DNA of 64,000 nucleotides from an uncultured Rhodospirillales bacterium (GTDB lineage Bacteria > Pseudomonadota > Alphaproteobacteria > Acetobacterales > Acetobacteraceae): the NCBI GenBank assembly GCA_903927465.1, contig CAIYMY010000020.1, forward strand, positions 24,887 to 88,886, in the 5' to 3' direction. This document shows, piece after piece, positions 17,376 through 26,271 of the stretch. Both the position numbers and the translations under genes were made by a program. The notes below the pieces were generated by a model, which worked only from the letters and a program-made list of their open reading frames with translations, was not told where the DNA came from and searched no databases. Every line of letters begins with the position of its first letter. The first letter of the stretch is position 1.

Positions 17376-17773
17376 CACTTCTTCCCCGGAATCGCGCCTT
17401 CGGCGATCAGCACCTCATGCGCGGCCTTGAAGGCATCAAGCCCAGCCGGAATGCCGCAATAGGCCGTGGCATGCAGCAATGTGGCTTTGATTTCATCCAC
17501 GGTGACGCCGTTATTGAGCGCGCCCTTCACATGCAGTTTCACTTCCGGAATTTTGCCGAGTGCCGTCAGCATCGCAAGATTCAGCAGCGAACGGGTCTTG
17601 CGGTCCAGCGTCGGGTCGCCCCAGGCCCAGCCCCAGGCCCAGGCGGTGGTGGCGCGCTGGAAGGACATCATGAATTCATCGGCCTTCGCCATGGAAGAAT
17701 CCACATATTCCGGGCCCAGCACCGCACGGCGGATGGGCAAACCTTTATCGAACAGCGCCTGATCGTCGGACAT
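17375..17773 (-). CDS. Carboxymuconolactone decarboxylase family protein (PcaC-like)
   Basis: A 132-aa protein of the CMD family with the PcaC-type layout: LGPEYVDSSMAKADEF, TAWAWGWAWGDPTLDRKTRS (residues about 43-62) and LHVKGALNNGVTVDEIKATL, ending with HATAYCGIPAGLDAF. It lacks the CxxC of AhpD-type proteins, so a decarboxylase or lactone-related role is more likely than a redox one. No other protocatechuate gene is adjacent, although a pcaF-like thiolase lies at 46775. The stop is coupled to the dehydrogenase start (TGATG). Confidence 0.85.
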   Translation of the reverse strand: MSDDQALFDKGLPIRRAVLGPEYVDSSMAKADEFMMSFQRATTAWAWGWAWGDPTLDRKTRSLLNLAMLTALGKIPEVKLHVKGALNNGVTVDEIKATLLHATAYCGIPAGLDAFKAAHEVLIAEGAIPGKK

Positions 17774-17852
17774 TCTTATGCTCCTTCTGGATTGGATGGG
17801 GCAGGCTGGCGTGATGGCGCCATGCGGTCAACCAGGGTGGTTTGCGCGAAAG

Positions 17853-18443
17853 CTATTCCGCCTTTTTCGGTTCATACCAAGGCCAGCGCTGCTTCACGAC
17901 AGGGCTGTCTGGCGCATAGGCGATGCAGGTGCCAATCAAGGCCGGCCTAACCTTTTTTTCATCTACCACTTCACCAGCCGCGCGGCGCGCGGCGGCCTGT
18001 TCCACTTCCAGCTGGCGGCGCACGGGGTAGAGCGTTTGGAAGGCAACCGTGCCCATCTGGCCGATCACTTCGCGCAAATGTGTGCAGCCATGGATGCCGC
18101 CAACCCGTTCATTCACCGCGCGCACAAAGCCAGGCCCGATCTTCAAGCCAGCGAGGCGCGCAAAATTGGGCGCGGCAGCCGGGCAGACATCATAGGGCGT
18201 GAAATCAGATGCGGCTTCGCAGGACAGCACCTCAAAATCCTCAGTGATGGTCATGCGGATCCACATGTCATGCAAAGCCTCACCTGGTTCGATCCAGCCT
18301 CGGCCTTCATTGTTGAAACCGTAACTTTTCGTGTCCACCAGATGGGCTTCGATATCGAAAAGCCCATCCTTGCGCTGATAGCCGCGCAACTGGATGTCGC
18401 GTAGATGAAGCAGGTTACGCTCGGCGGGGTCAGAAAGCGGCAT
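17853..18443 (-). CDS. DUF2889 domain-containing protein
   Basis: A 196-aa soluble protein of unknown function. DUF2889 hallmarks are present in order: RGYQRKDGLFDIEAHLVDTK (about 20-39), HDMWIRMTITEDF, then CPAAAPNFARLAGLKIGPGF and GGIHGCTHLREVIGQMGTVA. The conserved Asp/His/Cys positions hint at metal binding or catalysis, but no reaction is established. Members often sit in aromatic or ring-cleavage gene clusters. It lies between the mutarotase (65-base gap) and the CMD gene (79-base gap), so it may be a separate transcription unit. Confidence 0.85.
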   Translation of the reverse strand: MPLSDPAERNLLHLRDIQLRGYQRKDGLFDIEAHLVDTKSYGFNNEGRGWIEPGEALHDMWIRMTITEDFEVLSCEAASDFTPYDVCPAAAPNFARLAGLKIGPGFVRAVNERVGGIHGCTHLREVIGQMGTVAFQTLYPVRRQLEVEQAAARRAAGEVVDEKKVRPALIGTCIAYAPDSPVVKQRWPWYEPKKAE

Positions 18444-18508
18444 GGGTTAATATCCGGTTACGCTGCAATGCAGCACCCTTCTGCCATGATGCGCGGATTA
18501 GGACCAGA

Positions 18509-19330
18509 TCAGGCGGCGGTCAGGCGAATGGTGCCGCGCAGCGATTGGCCTTGCGCCAGTACGCGCATGGGTGCGGCGGCGCCAAGCGCCGTGCGGTTGG
18601 GCGCATCGGGCATGTGGCTGACGGGTTCCACGCAGATCACGAGCCGCGTGGGTGGCGCATAAACCTGAACGCCCGCAGCGAAATCGCCGGTGGCGGTGAG
18701 CGTGATGATGCCGGCGGGTGTAACGAGGCGCGCCACGCCATCCCAGCCGGCAAAGAAGTTATCGAGCCCGATCAGCCCAGCCTCATCAGCCGCGATGCCG
18801 GTGCAGGGTGTGAAGTCTTGCGGCAGCCCGCGCGCATCATGGCTGGCGCGTTGCGCGGATTTCAGATGCAGTGATGAGGCAGCGTTACGGGTGAACCAGG
18901 GGTGCCAGCCCATGCCATAGGGCGCGGGCGCAGCGCCTTCATGGCGCAACTCCATTTCCATGAGCACGCCATCTGCATCGAGCGAAACCGTAAGCCGCGC
19001 CGTGTAATCAAAAGGCGCGAAGGTCAGTCGTTGTTGCAGAACCACCTGATCCGGCGCGGCGCTTGTCACTTCCCAAAGCAAATCACGCGCCAAGCCATGA
19101 ATGGCAGTGCCTTCCGCCGGGCGATTGATCGGCATGGCGTGGCCCGCGATGCGCCCACCATCCAGCCGATTGGCCCAGGGCAGCAACCAGAAGGCGCCAT
19201 AGCTACCCGGATGGCGCGCGCCTTCAGGTGTTGTCACCAGAACATCACGCCCGCGCCATCGCAGGCTTGAAAAAGCCGCGCCCTGTTCCGAGCAGATCAG
19301 CGCCTGCCAATCACCATGATGCAGCTTCAT
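18509..19330 (-). CDS. Aldose 1-epimerase (mutarotase) family protein
   Basis: A 273-aa beta-sandwich sugar mutarotase-like enzyme, interconverting alpha and beta anomers. Family elements include FWLLPWANRLDGG (about 46-58), TAIHGLARDLLWE, PYGMGWHPWFTRN with the catalytic-region histidine, and the C-terminal CVEPVSHMPDAPNR. Its start overlaps the uronate dehydrogenase stop as ATGA. Uronate dehydrogenases act on one ring anomer, so a coupled mutarotase makes biochemical sense; the specific sugar is inferred from that neighbour. Confidence 0.88.
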   Translation of the reverse strand: MKLHHGDWQALICSEQGAAFSSLRWRGRDVLVTTPEGARHPGSYGAFWLLPWANRLDGGRIAGHAMPINRPAEGTAIHGLARDLLWEVTSAAPDQVVLQQRLTFAPFDYTARLTVSLDADGVLMEMELRHEGAAPAPYGMGWHPWFTRNAASSLHLKSAQRASHDARGLPQDFTPCTGIAADEAGLIGLDNFFAGWDGVARLVTPAGIITLTATGDFAAGVQVYAPPTRLVICVEPVSHMPDAPNRTALGAAAPMRVLAQGQSLRGTIRLTAA

Positions 19331-20166
19331 TCCGACCCAAAGTGATCCCGCGGAGAGGGCGCGCTACGCGAATATTCAATGGCGGTATAGGCGCCGCCCT
19401 GATAGCGTTCTGAAATCGGATCAGATGTGATGCCTTCAAGCTCCGCCCGCCAAGCTTCGGCATTATCCTGCGGCAGCCAACCGATACGCGCGCGATGATC
19501 CTCTCCCCAATAGCCAGTCGGGTTATTGGATTGCCCCCAGATCACCGCATGACCCACCTTTTCCGCGAACACACAGCATTCAATCAGCCGCGTGAGATCA
19601 GGATAGGACAACCAGGTGGACAGCATGCGCCGATCAAGCGGCTTTGGCTGGCAGGAACCGATACGAAGGTTGATGTTCTCAACGCCATGCTTGTCCCAAT
19701 ACATCCGCCCCATCATCTCGCCATAGACTTTGGAGATTCCGTAGTAGCCATCGGGGCGGAAGGCACAATCCGCATCAAGCTTCGCATCATTGCCGCACGG
19801 GCGTTCATGAAAGCCGATGGTGTGGTTGGAACTTGCGAAAATCACGCGCGCCCCTTCGCGTCGCGCGGCTTCATACACGTGATAAAGCCCGCGCAGATTG
19901 GGGCCGAGGATTTCCTCAAAGGGGCGCTCAACACTCACCCCGCCGAAATGCAGAATGGCGCCGCAGCCTTCCGCTTGGCGGAGCATCGCGACACCATCAT
20001 TCAAATCCACCTGCACAAAGCGCGCGGATGGCGGCAGCGGATCGGGAAAGGGCGCGATATCCGTCAGGCGCAATGCCCAGCCAAGCGCGCCCAGGCTTTG
20101 CGTGAGGTGTCGCCCCAGCGCGCCGGAAGCGCCGGTTAACAGTACAGGTTTTGATGGTGCATTCAT
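19327..20166 (-). CDS. udh: Uronate dehydrogenase
   Basis: A 279-aa extended short-chain dehydrogenase that oxidises D-galacturonate or D-glucuronate to the aldarolactone with NAD+. The cofactor loop is TGASGALGRHL (about 11-21) and the catalytic tyrosine/lysine lie in YYGISKVYGEM. Segments FASSNHTIGFH, NLRIGSC, RRMLSTWLSYPDLTRLIE and NPTGYWGEDH match Agrobacterium-type Udh closely. Start 20166 has GGAGG about nine bases upstream and lies just after dctM; the 20187 start would overlap dctM. Co-location with a TRAP system and a mutarotase supports uronate use. Confidence 0.9.
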   Translation of the reverse strand: MNAPSKPVLLTGASGALGRHLTQSLGALGWALRLTDIAPFPDPLPPSARFVQVDLNDGVAMLRQAEGCGAILHFGGVSVERPFEEILGPNLRGLYHVYEAARREGARVIFASSNHTIGFHERPCGNDAKLDADCAFRPDGYYGISKVYGEMMGRMYWDKHGVENINLRIGSCQPKPLDRRMLSTWLSYPDLTRLIECCVFAEKVGHAVIWGQSNNPTGYWGEDHRARIGWLPQDNAEAWRAELEGITSDPISERYQGGAYTAIEYSRSAPSPRDHFGSE

Positions 20167-20170
20167 GGCC

Positions 20171-21469
20171 TTAGCCTCCATAGCCAAGCAGCAGGCGCGG
20201 CAGCGTCAGTGACATGGCCGGCCAATAGGTGGTGAGCACCAGTGCGAGCAATATGGCGCCGTAAAAGGGCCAGATGGTACGCATGACCTGTTCCATGGGT
20301 ATTCGGCCTATCGCACAACCGACAAACAGAACTGCACCCACTGGTGGTGTGGTCAACCCCAAGCCGAGATTCATCATCATCACCATACCGAATTGCACCG
20401 GATCAACACCAATGGCGGTGACTACGGGCAGGAAGATCGGCGTCGTGATCAAGATCAGCGCCGCCATATCCATCACGCAGCCCAGCAACAGCAAACAGAC
20501 ATTGATCATCAACAGGATCACGATGGGATTGGCGCTGATGGCGAGCATCCCCTCGGTCAGCAATTCCGGCAGGCGATACATGGCCAGCAGCCAAGCAAAA
20601 GCCGTTGCCGTACCAACCAGCAAAAACACAACTGATGTCGTGCGCACACTGGCCTTCACCGCGATCAGAAAATCAGGCCAGGACAGATTGCGATAGACCA
20701 GCAATGTGACCACCAGCGCCCAAATCGCGCCGAAGGCAGCACTTTCGGTCACGGTAAAAACGCCAGACAGCACGCCGCCCAGAATGATCACCGCCGTCAG
20801 CAATCCGGGCAACGCATCAATGAAGGTCCAGAACAAATGTCGGAACCCAGCCCAGCCTTCGGAGGGGTAGCCGCGCCGCACCGCCATGACATAGGCCGCG
20901 ATGCCAAGGAAAAGGCACATGACAATGCCAGGCACAATGCCCGCGATGAACAGCGCGCTCACCGAAATGCCGCCCCCCGCCGCCAGCGAATAGAGAATCA
21001 TATTATGGCTGGGCGGAATCAAAATGCCGGCGATGCTGCTGGTGACGGTGAGTGACACCGCATAATCCACGCCATACCCCTTGGCTTTCATTGCCGGGAT
21101 CAGGATGGTGCCAGTGGCCGAGGTATCCGCCACGGCAGAACCGGAAATCCCACCAAACAGCATGGAGGTTGAAACATCCACCATCCCCAAGCCGCCGCGC
21201 ATCCAACCCACACAGGATGAAGCAAGCGCAATCAAGCGGCGCGCAATGCCGCCATGGAGCATGATCTCCCCGGCAAAAATGAAGAAGGGAATGGCAAGCA
21301 GGGAGAAGATGCTCATGCCACTCGCCATTTGCTGAAAGGCAACAGCAGGGTTCAGCCCTTCATAAATGAAGCCCACCACAGCAGCGATGCCAAGGCAGAA
21401 GGCCACGGGCACTCCGGCTACGACGCCTGCGGCAAAGACGGCAAAAATCAGCAAAAGCCCAAATTCCAT
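20171..21469 (-). CDS. dctM: TRAP transporter large permease (DctM family)
   Basis: A 432-aa inner-membrane subunit with about a dozen hydrophobic helices that carries out sodium-coupled substrate translocation in TRAP systems. Typical stretches are FSLLAIPFFIFAGEIM (about 55-70), FGGISGSAVADTSATG (about 105-120) and the second-half repeat VMDMAALILITTPIFLPV with LGLGLTTPPVGAVLF. It lies five bases after dctQ and four bases before udh. Together with dctP and dctQ it is a complete TRAP set; uronate is the probable cargo by context. Confidence 0.93.
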   Translation of the reverse strand: MEFGLLLIFAVFAAGVVAGVPVAFCLGIAAVVGFIYEGLNPAVAFQQMASGMSIFSLLAIPFFIFAGEIMLHGGIARRLIALASSCVGWMRGGLGMVDVSTSMLFGGISGSAVADTSATGTILIPAMKAKGYGVDYAVSLTVTSSIAGILIPPSHNMILYSLAAGGGISVSALFIAGIVPGIVMCLFLGIAAYVMAVRRGYPSEGWAGFRHLFWTFIDALPGLLTAVIILGGVLSGVFTVTESAAFGAIWALVVTLLVYRNLSWPDFLIAVKASVRTTSVVFLLVGTATAFAWLLAMYRLPELLTEGMLAISANPIVILLMINVCLLLLGCVMDMAALILITTPIFLPVVTAIGVDPVQFGMVMMMNLGLGLTTPPVGAVLFVGCAIGRIPMEQVMRTIWPFYGAILLALVLTTYWPAMSLTLPRLLLGYGG

Positions 21470-21474
21470 TGCCG

Positions 21475-22035
21475 CTACTCCAGGAAGGCCGCGGCGGGGC
21501 CGCGTTTTTCCGGCGCCTCAGGCACGAAGATATCGCGCAGCACCTGTTCCACTGCGAATAGGGCAATCAAGACACCGCCCACCACCATCGGCACATAGGT
21601 CCAACCCTGGCTGATACCGAGCAGAGGGATACGGAAATTCATCACCATTTCTACCAATTCCCAAGACCATATCGCCATGCCAACACCAAACAGGCCGACA
21701 ATCGCATCACAGCCAAGGGCAATCCAGCGTTGCGTGCTGGGCGGAAGCGATTCACGCAGCCCAAGGACAGAAAGATGAAAGCGTTCACGGATACCCACGG
21801 CCGCCACCGGCATGGAAATCGCCAGAATCGCCAAAGTTGCGCCGCGTTCGATCCAGGTTGGCGTGTCATTCAGCACATATCGGCCAAAGACCAGCCAACC
21901 CATCATCGCAATCAAAAAAACCAGCGCCAGACCAGCCAAGCCGATGGTCAGCCCCGCCAGCAGATCAAGCGCGCGCGAAAAAGCCCGCAGCGGCGCAGGC
22001 AATGCCCTGCGCCCTGCGTCATCGCTACCTGTCAC
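21475..22035 (-). CDS. dctQ: TRAP transporter small permease (DctQ family)
   Basis: A 186-aa protein with four transmembrane helices, the small membrane subunit of the TRAP transporter. Helix-forming segments include LAGLTIGLAGLALVFLIAMM and LVFGRYVLNDTPTWIERGAT, the latter containing the conserved W-x-E typical of DctQ. The N-terminus is a short basic cytoplasmic tail. The start codon is GTG, overlapping the dctP stop as GTGA; no good ATG alternative exists. Confidence 0.9.
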   Translation of the reverse strand: MTGSDDAGRRALPAPLRAFSRALDLLAGLTIGLAGLALVFLIAMMGWLVFGRYVLNDTPTWIERGATLAILAISMPVAAVGIRERFHLSVLGLRESLPPSTQRWIALGCDAIVGLFGVGMAIWSWELVEMVMNFRIPLLGISQGWTYVPMVVGGVLIALFAVEQVLRDIFVPEAPEKRGPAAAFLE

Positions 22036-23033
22036 CGGGTTTCCCGAATGCGCTTCAACAAATCCGCCATGCGCGGAGTTGACGCGTATTTGGCATAAAC
22101 CGGTTCCATCACCGCCTGCCAGGGACCACGATCAGCCACTTCGATCACCGTAGCACCCCCAGCCACCACGCGATCACGTGATGATTTTTCACGCTCCGCC
22201 CAAAGCTGACGTTGGAATACCGCGCTTTCACGCGCTGCATCACGCAGGATGGCGCGCTCGGCTTCATTCAGCCGCTGCCAGCGTTGCCGGCTGATGGCCA
22301 GGATTTCCGGCACATTGGAATGTTCGGTCGTGGTGTAGAATTTCGCCACTTCGAAATGCCGCGTGCTTTCATAGGACGGCCAATTGTTTTCCGCGCCATC
22401 AATCACGCCGGATTGCAGGCTGGTAAAGACCTCACCAAAGGGCAGCGGTGTCGGGTTGGCACCCATGGCACGCATAATGTCAATCCAAAGATCTGATGTC
22501 TGCACGCGGATCTTCATGCCACGCACATCAGCGGGTGTCCGCACCGGGCGGGTTGTATACAGGCTCCGTGCACCCGCATCATACCAGGCAAGGGTGATGA
22601 TGCCAATCGCTTCCAGATCGCGCGCAATATCTTCCCCAATCGCACCATCCACAACGCGATGGCTATGGCCGACATCGCGGAACAGGAAGGGCAACGTCAG
22701 GATCGCGGTGGAGGGCGCCAGATTGTTCAACGGCGAAAGATTGAAATTGGCGAAATCAATCGTGCCAAGGCGCATTTGCTGAATGGCCTCATCCTGCTGG
22801 CCAAGCTGCGCGGAATGGAAGCTGCGCATGCGGATGCGGTTATTGGTGCGCTGGCCCACCAGCTCCGCAAAGCGGTCCATGCCGCGGCCATTCGGGTAAT
22901 CGGCGGCATGGATATTCCAGCCGCGCCATTCCTGCGCCGATGCCTGGCCAGGCGCGAAGGCCATCAGCGAAAGCGCGGCAGCGGCCACGGCACCAAGCAA
23001 GCCACGGCGACGGGGTTTTGAAAGCAAGGACAT
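22032..23033 (-). CDS. dctP: TRAP transporter substrate-binding protein (DctP family)
   Basis: A 333-aa periplasmic receptor that delivers substrate to DctQM. It begins with a basic, twin-arginine-containing signal peptide (PRRRGLLGAVAAAALSLMAF) cleaved near ASAQE. The substrate-carboxylate arginine region is MKIRVQTSDLWIDIMRAMG, followed by PTPLPFGEVFTSLQSGVIDG and AENNWPSYES, all standard DctP elements. GGAGG precedes the ATG. It is the first gene of the dctPQM-udh-mutarotase operon and diverges from the dehydratase operon across 161 bases that must hold both promoters. Confidence 0.93.
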   Translation of the reverse strand: MSLLSKPRRRGLLGAVAAAALSLMAFAPGQASAQEWRGWNIHAADYPNGRGMDRFAELVGQRTNNRIRMRSFHSAQLGQQDEAIQQMRLGTIDFANFNLSPLNNLAPSTAILTLPFLFRDVGHSHRVVDGAIGEDIARDLEAIGIITLAWYDAGARSLYTTRPVRTPADVRGMKIRVQTSDLWIDIMRAMGANPTPLPFGEVFTSLQSGVIDGAENNWPSYESTRHFEVAKFYTTTEHSNVPEILAISRQRWQRLNEAERAILRDAARESAVFQRQLWAEREKSSRDRVVAGGATVIEVADRGPWQAVMEPVYAKYASTPRMADLLKRIRETR

Positions 23034-23194
23034 GATGTTTCCTCCAGCCGGGCGGTCCTGCCGCCCTGTTCTTCGGTTTGAATGGCTGATCCTGACCGGA
23101 TGCGCACTGCCCCGTCAATGCGAAACCGGTTGGGGAATGGTCAAGCAGGGCGCCCAATGGCAAGCTATCCGCGACAGACGCAAGGAAACAGCCC

Positions 23195-24922
23195 ATGGCG
23201 CGCAAGAAACCCGAAGAACTCCGCAGCCATCGCTGGTTCGGCGTGGAGGATGTCCGTGCCTTCGGCCACCGTTCACGCATGCTGCAGGCCGGCTATTCCG
23301 AATCGGATTTCCGCGGCAAGCCGGTGATCGGCATCATCAATACCTGGTCGGAACTCAGCCCCTGCCATTTCCATTTTCGCACCAGGGCCGAGGAAGTGAA
23401 GCGTGGCGTCTGGCAAGCCGGCGGCTTTCCGGTGGAATTGCCCGCGCATCCAGTGACGGAACAATACCAGAAGCCGACATCCATGCTCTATCGCAATCTT
23501 CTGGCGATGGAGACGGAAGAACTGGCCCGCAGCCAGCCTTGCGATGGGCTGGTGCTGCTGGGCGGCTGCGACAAAACGCCGCCTGGCTTGATGATGGGCG
23601 CGATCACCGCTGGCCTTCCCTGCATTTTCGTGCCAGCCGGCCCAATGCTGCGCGGCAATTGGCGCGGCAAGACGCTCGGTTCGGGCAGTGATGTCTGGAA
23701 ATATCACGCCGAATTGCGTGCCGGGAACATCACCGAAGCGCAATGGAAGGATATGGAAGGCGGCATCGCGCGCAGCTTTGGCACCTGCATGACCGCCGGC
23801 ACTGCAGCCACCATGATGCTGGCCGTGGAAGCGCTTGGCTTCACCCTGCCTGGCGCTTCTTCCATTCCCGCCGCCGACTCCGCGCATCCGCGCATGGCGA
23901 CCGAAACCGGCAAGCGCATTGTGGACATGGTCTGGGAAGATCTGACACCAAGATCCATCATTACCCAGGCAAGCATAGACAATGCGGTGACCGCCACCAT
24001 GGCCTTTGGCGGTTCCACGAATGCCATTCCGCATCTGATCGCGATCGCCCGCCGCGCCGGCGTGCCGCTTGATTTGGAACGCTTCGATGCGCTGTCGCGC
24101 CGCGTGCCGCTGGTCGCGAACCTCCGCCCCAATGCCGGCGAAAAGCTGATGGAGGATTTCTTCTATGCCGGCGGCGCGCAGGCACTGTTCCATCGCATCC
24201 GTGATTACCTCGACCTTTCCGCGCGCACCGTCACGGGGCATACGCTTGGTGAAAACATTGCTGGCGCTGAGATTTTTGATGAGGAAGTGATCCTGCCTTT
24301 GGATCGCCCCTTGCAAGCAGAAGGCGGGCTTGCGGTTCTGAAGGGCTCCCTCGCGCCACGAGGTGCGGTCATCAAAACCTCAGCCGCCGAACCTCGCTTG
24401 CTGAACCACACCGGCCCGGCGGTAGTGTTTGAAGATTACGCTGATCTGAAAAAGCGCCTGGATGATCCGGATTTGCCGGTGACACCTGATTCTGTTTTGG
24501 TGCTCAAGCAGGCGGGGCCACAAGGCGGGCCAGGCATGCCGGAATGGGGCATGCTGCCACTACCCAAGAAGATGTTGCAGCAAGGCGTGCGCGACATGGT
24601 GCGCATTTCCGATGCGCGCATGTCCGGCACCTCCTATGGCACTTGCGTTTTGCATGTGGCACCGGAAAGCCATGTGGGTGGGCCGCTCGCCTTCGTACAG
24701 AATGGTGACTTGATCCGCCTTGATGTCGCCAATCGCAAATTGGATTTGCTGGTGGATGAGGCGGAAATGGCCCGCCGCCGCGCTGCCTGGACGCCGCCCG
24801 CGCGCCGCTATGCGCGGGGCTGGACATCGCTATATTTGGATAATGTGACCCAGGCCGATGAGGGATGCGACCTCGCTTTCCTGGAAGGCCAGCAACCCAC
24901 GCCGGAGCCGGATATCTACTGA
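23195..24922 (+). CDS. IlvD/Edd-family sugar-acid dehydratase (L-arabinonate dehydratase-like)
   Basis: A 575-aa iron-sulfur dehydratase that removes water from 2,3-dihydroxy acids. Three cluster cysteines are present: SPCHFH (about 56), GGCDKTPPGLMMG (about 124) and SFGTCMTAGTA (about 197). AADSAHPRMA and FGGSTNAIPHL follow, and the C-terminal RISDARMSGTSYGTCVLHVA contains the catalytic serine region. The pattern is closer to L-arabinonate/sugar-acid dehydratases than to IlvD: the family spacing and LRSHRWFG start match. AAGGAAACAG precedes the ATG. The next gene overlaps its stop as TGATG. Its exact sugar acid is unknown. Confidence 0.88.
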   Translation: MARKKPEELRSHRWFGVEDVRAFGHRSRMLQAGYSESDFRGKPVIGIINTWSELSPCHFHFRTRAEEVKRGVWQAGGFPVELPAHPVTEQYQKPTSMLYRNLLAMETEELARSQPCDGLVLLGGCDKTPPGLMMGAITAGLPCIFVPAGPMLRGNWRGKTLGSGSDVWKYHAELRAGNITEAQWKDMEGGIARSFGTCMTAGTAATMMLAVEALGFTLPGASSIPAADSAHPRMATETGKRIVDMVWEDLTPRSIITQASIDNAVTATMAFGGSTNAIPHLIAIARRAGVPLDLERFDALSRRVPLVANLRPNAGEKLMEDFFYAGGAQALFHRIRDYLDLSARTVTGHTLGENIAGAEIFDEEVILPLDRPLQAEGGLAVLKGSLAPRGAVIKTSAAEPRLLNHTGPAVVFEDYADLKKRLDDPDLPVTPDSVLVLKQAGPQGGPGMPEWGMLPLPKKMLQQGVRDMVRISDARMSGTSYGTCVLHVAPESHVGGPLAFVQNGDLIRLDVANRKLDLLVDEAEMARRRAAWTPPARRYARGWTSLYLDNVTQADEGCDLAFLEGQQPTPEPDIY

Positions 24923-26271
24923 TGCCCAAAACCGTTTTTGAAGCCGCCGCCGCGCTCGCCGCCGGGCGCACGACATCCGCCGCCTTGGTGGAGGAAGCGC
25001 TGGCGCGCATCGCCGATCCTGCCGGTGAGGGCAGCCGCGCCTTCGTGGTGGTGCATGGGGAGGCCGCCCGCGCGACAGCCACCGCGATGGATACGCTGCG
25101 CAAGGCGGGGCGCGCGCCAAGCCCTTATGCCGGCATCCCAATCAGCGTGAAGGATTTGTATGACGAAGCGGGCGTGACCTCGCGCTCCGGTTCTGTCGTG
25201 TTGAAGGGCAGCGCGCCGGCGAAGCTGGATGCACCAACCGTGCAGCGCCTGCGTCGCGCCGGGTTTGTTGTGCTGGGGCGCACCAATATGGTGGAATTCG
25301 CCTTTTCCGGCCTTGGTGTGAATCCGCATTACGGCACGCCGAAAAGTCCTTGGGATCGCGCGACGGGCCGCTTGCCAGGTGGTTCTTCTTCCGGCGCGGG
25401 TGTTGCGGTGGCGGATGGCATGGGCTTTGTTGGGCTTGGCACGGATACCGGCGGTTCCTGCCGCATTCCGGCAGCACTTTGCGGCGTTGTCGGCTGGAAG
25501 CCCACCGCGCGGCGCGTGCCGATCACTGGCATTCTGCCGTTATCACCTTCGCTTGATTCCGCTGGGCCTTTGGCGCGCTCGGTCGCGGATTGTGCGCTGA
25601 TTGATGGCTTCATGGCCGGCGAAGAAACGCCCACACGCCCTGCCCCGCCCCCGATGCAAAGCCTGACCTTCGGCCTGCCGCGCGGCACCTATTTGATCGA
25701 TGGCATGGATGGCCATGTCGCTGCGGCGTTTGAAATCGCCTTGCGCAAATTGTCGCTTGCCGGTGCCCGCATCATTGAAGTCGATCTGCCGGAATTGGCC
25801 GAGCTTCCCCAAGTGACCGCCGCCGGCGGCTTCCCAGCGAGTGAAGCCTTGGCCTGGCATCGCCGCCTGATCGCGGATAAAGCCGATGGCTATGACCCGC
25901 GCATCCTGAAACGCATCCGCCGTGGGGAAGGCATGTCAGCCGCGGATTATGTGGACCTGGTCAATGCGCGCGCACGCATCATCGCAAGTGTCGCGCCACG
26001 CACCGCGCCGTTTGATGCGCTGATCTGCCCAACCTGCCCGCTTATCCCGCCCACCATCACGGAAGTTGAGGATGAGAAAGAATACAACCGCATCAACATG
26101 ATGCTGCTGCGCAATACGAGTGTCGGTAATTTCCTCGATCGCTGCTCGATCAGCCTGCCCTGCAATGCGCCGGGGGAGGCACCAGTCGGGCTGATGTTGA
26201 CCGGCGCGCATGGCGCGGATCAGCATCTTTTCGCGGTATCAGCAGCGGTTGAGGCGGTGCTCGCGGCGTGA
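24922..26271 (+). CDS. Amidase (amidase signature family)
   Basis: A 449-aa serine amidase using a Ser-cisSer-Lys triad. The lysine is in ISVKDLYDEAG (about 75-85); the glycine/serine-rich signature runs from PGGSSSGAGVAVADG to GTDTGGSCRIPAALCGVVG, the second containing the nucleophile. Typical substrates are amides such as indoleacetamide, malonamate or carbamoylated intermediates; none is indicated directly. Its ATG overlaps the dehydratase stop, and its stop overlaps the cupin GTG, so all three are translationally coupled. A role removing an amide before or after dehydration is inference. Confidence 0.9.
   Translation: MPKTVFEAAAALAAGRTTSAALVEEALARIADPAGEGSRAFVVVHGEAARATATAMDTLRKAGRAPSPYAGIPISVKDLYDEAGVTSRSGSVVLKGSAPAKLDAPTVQRLRRAGFVVLGRTNMVEFAFSGLGVNPHYGTPKSPWDRATGRLPGGSSSGAGVAVADGMGFVGLGTDTGGSCRIPAALCGVVGWKPTARRVPITGILPLSPSLDSAGPLARSVADCALIDGFMAGEETPTRPAPPPMQSLTFGLPRGTYLIDGMDGHVAAAFEIALRKLSLAGARIIEVDLPELAELPQVTAAGGFPASEALAWHRRLIADKADGYDPRILKRIRRGEGMSAADYVDLVNARARIIASVAPRTAPFDALICPTCPLIPPTITEVEDEKEYNRINMMLLRNTSVGNFLDRCSISLPCNAPGEAPVGLMLTGAHGADQHLFAVSAAVEAVLAA

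Noticed and set aside
23273..24316. A 347-codon minus-strand open frame
   Set aside because: Antisense to the IlvD/Edd dehydratase, whose cluster cysteines and full length are clear.
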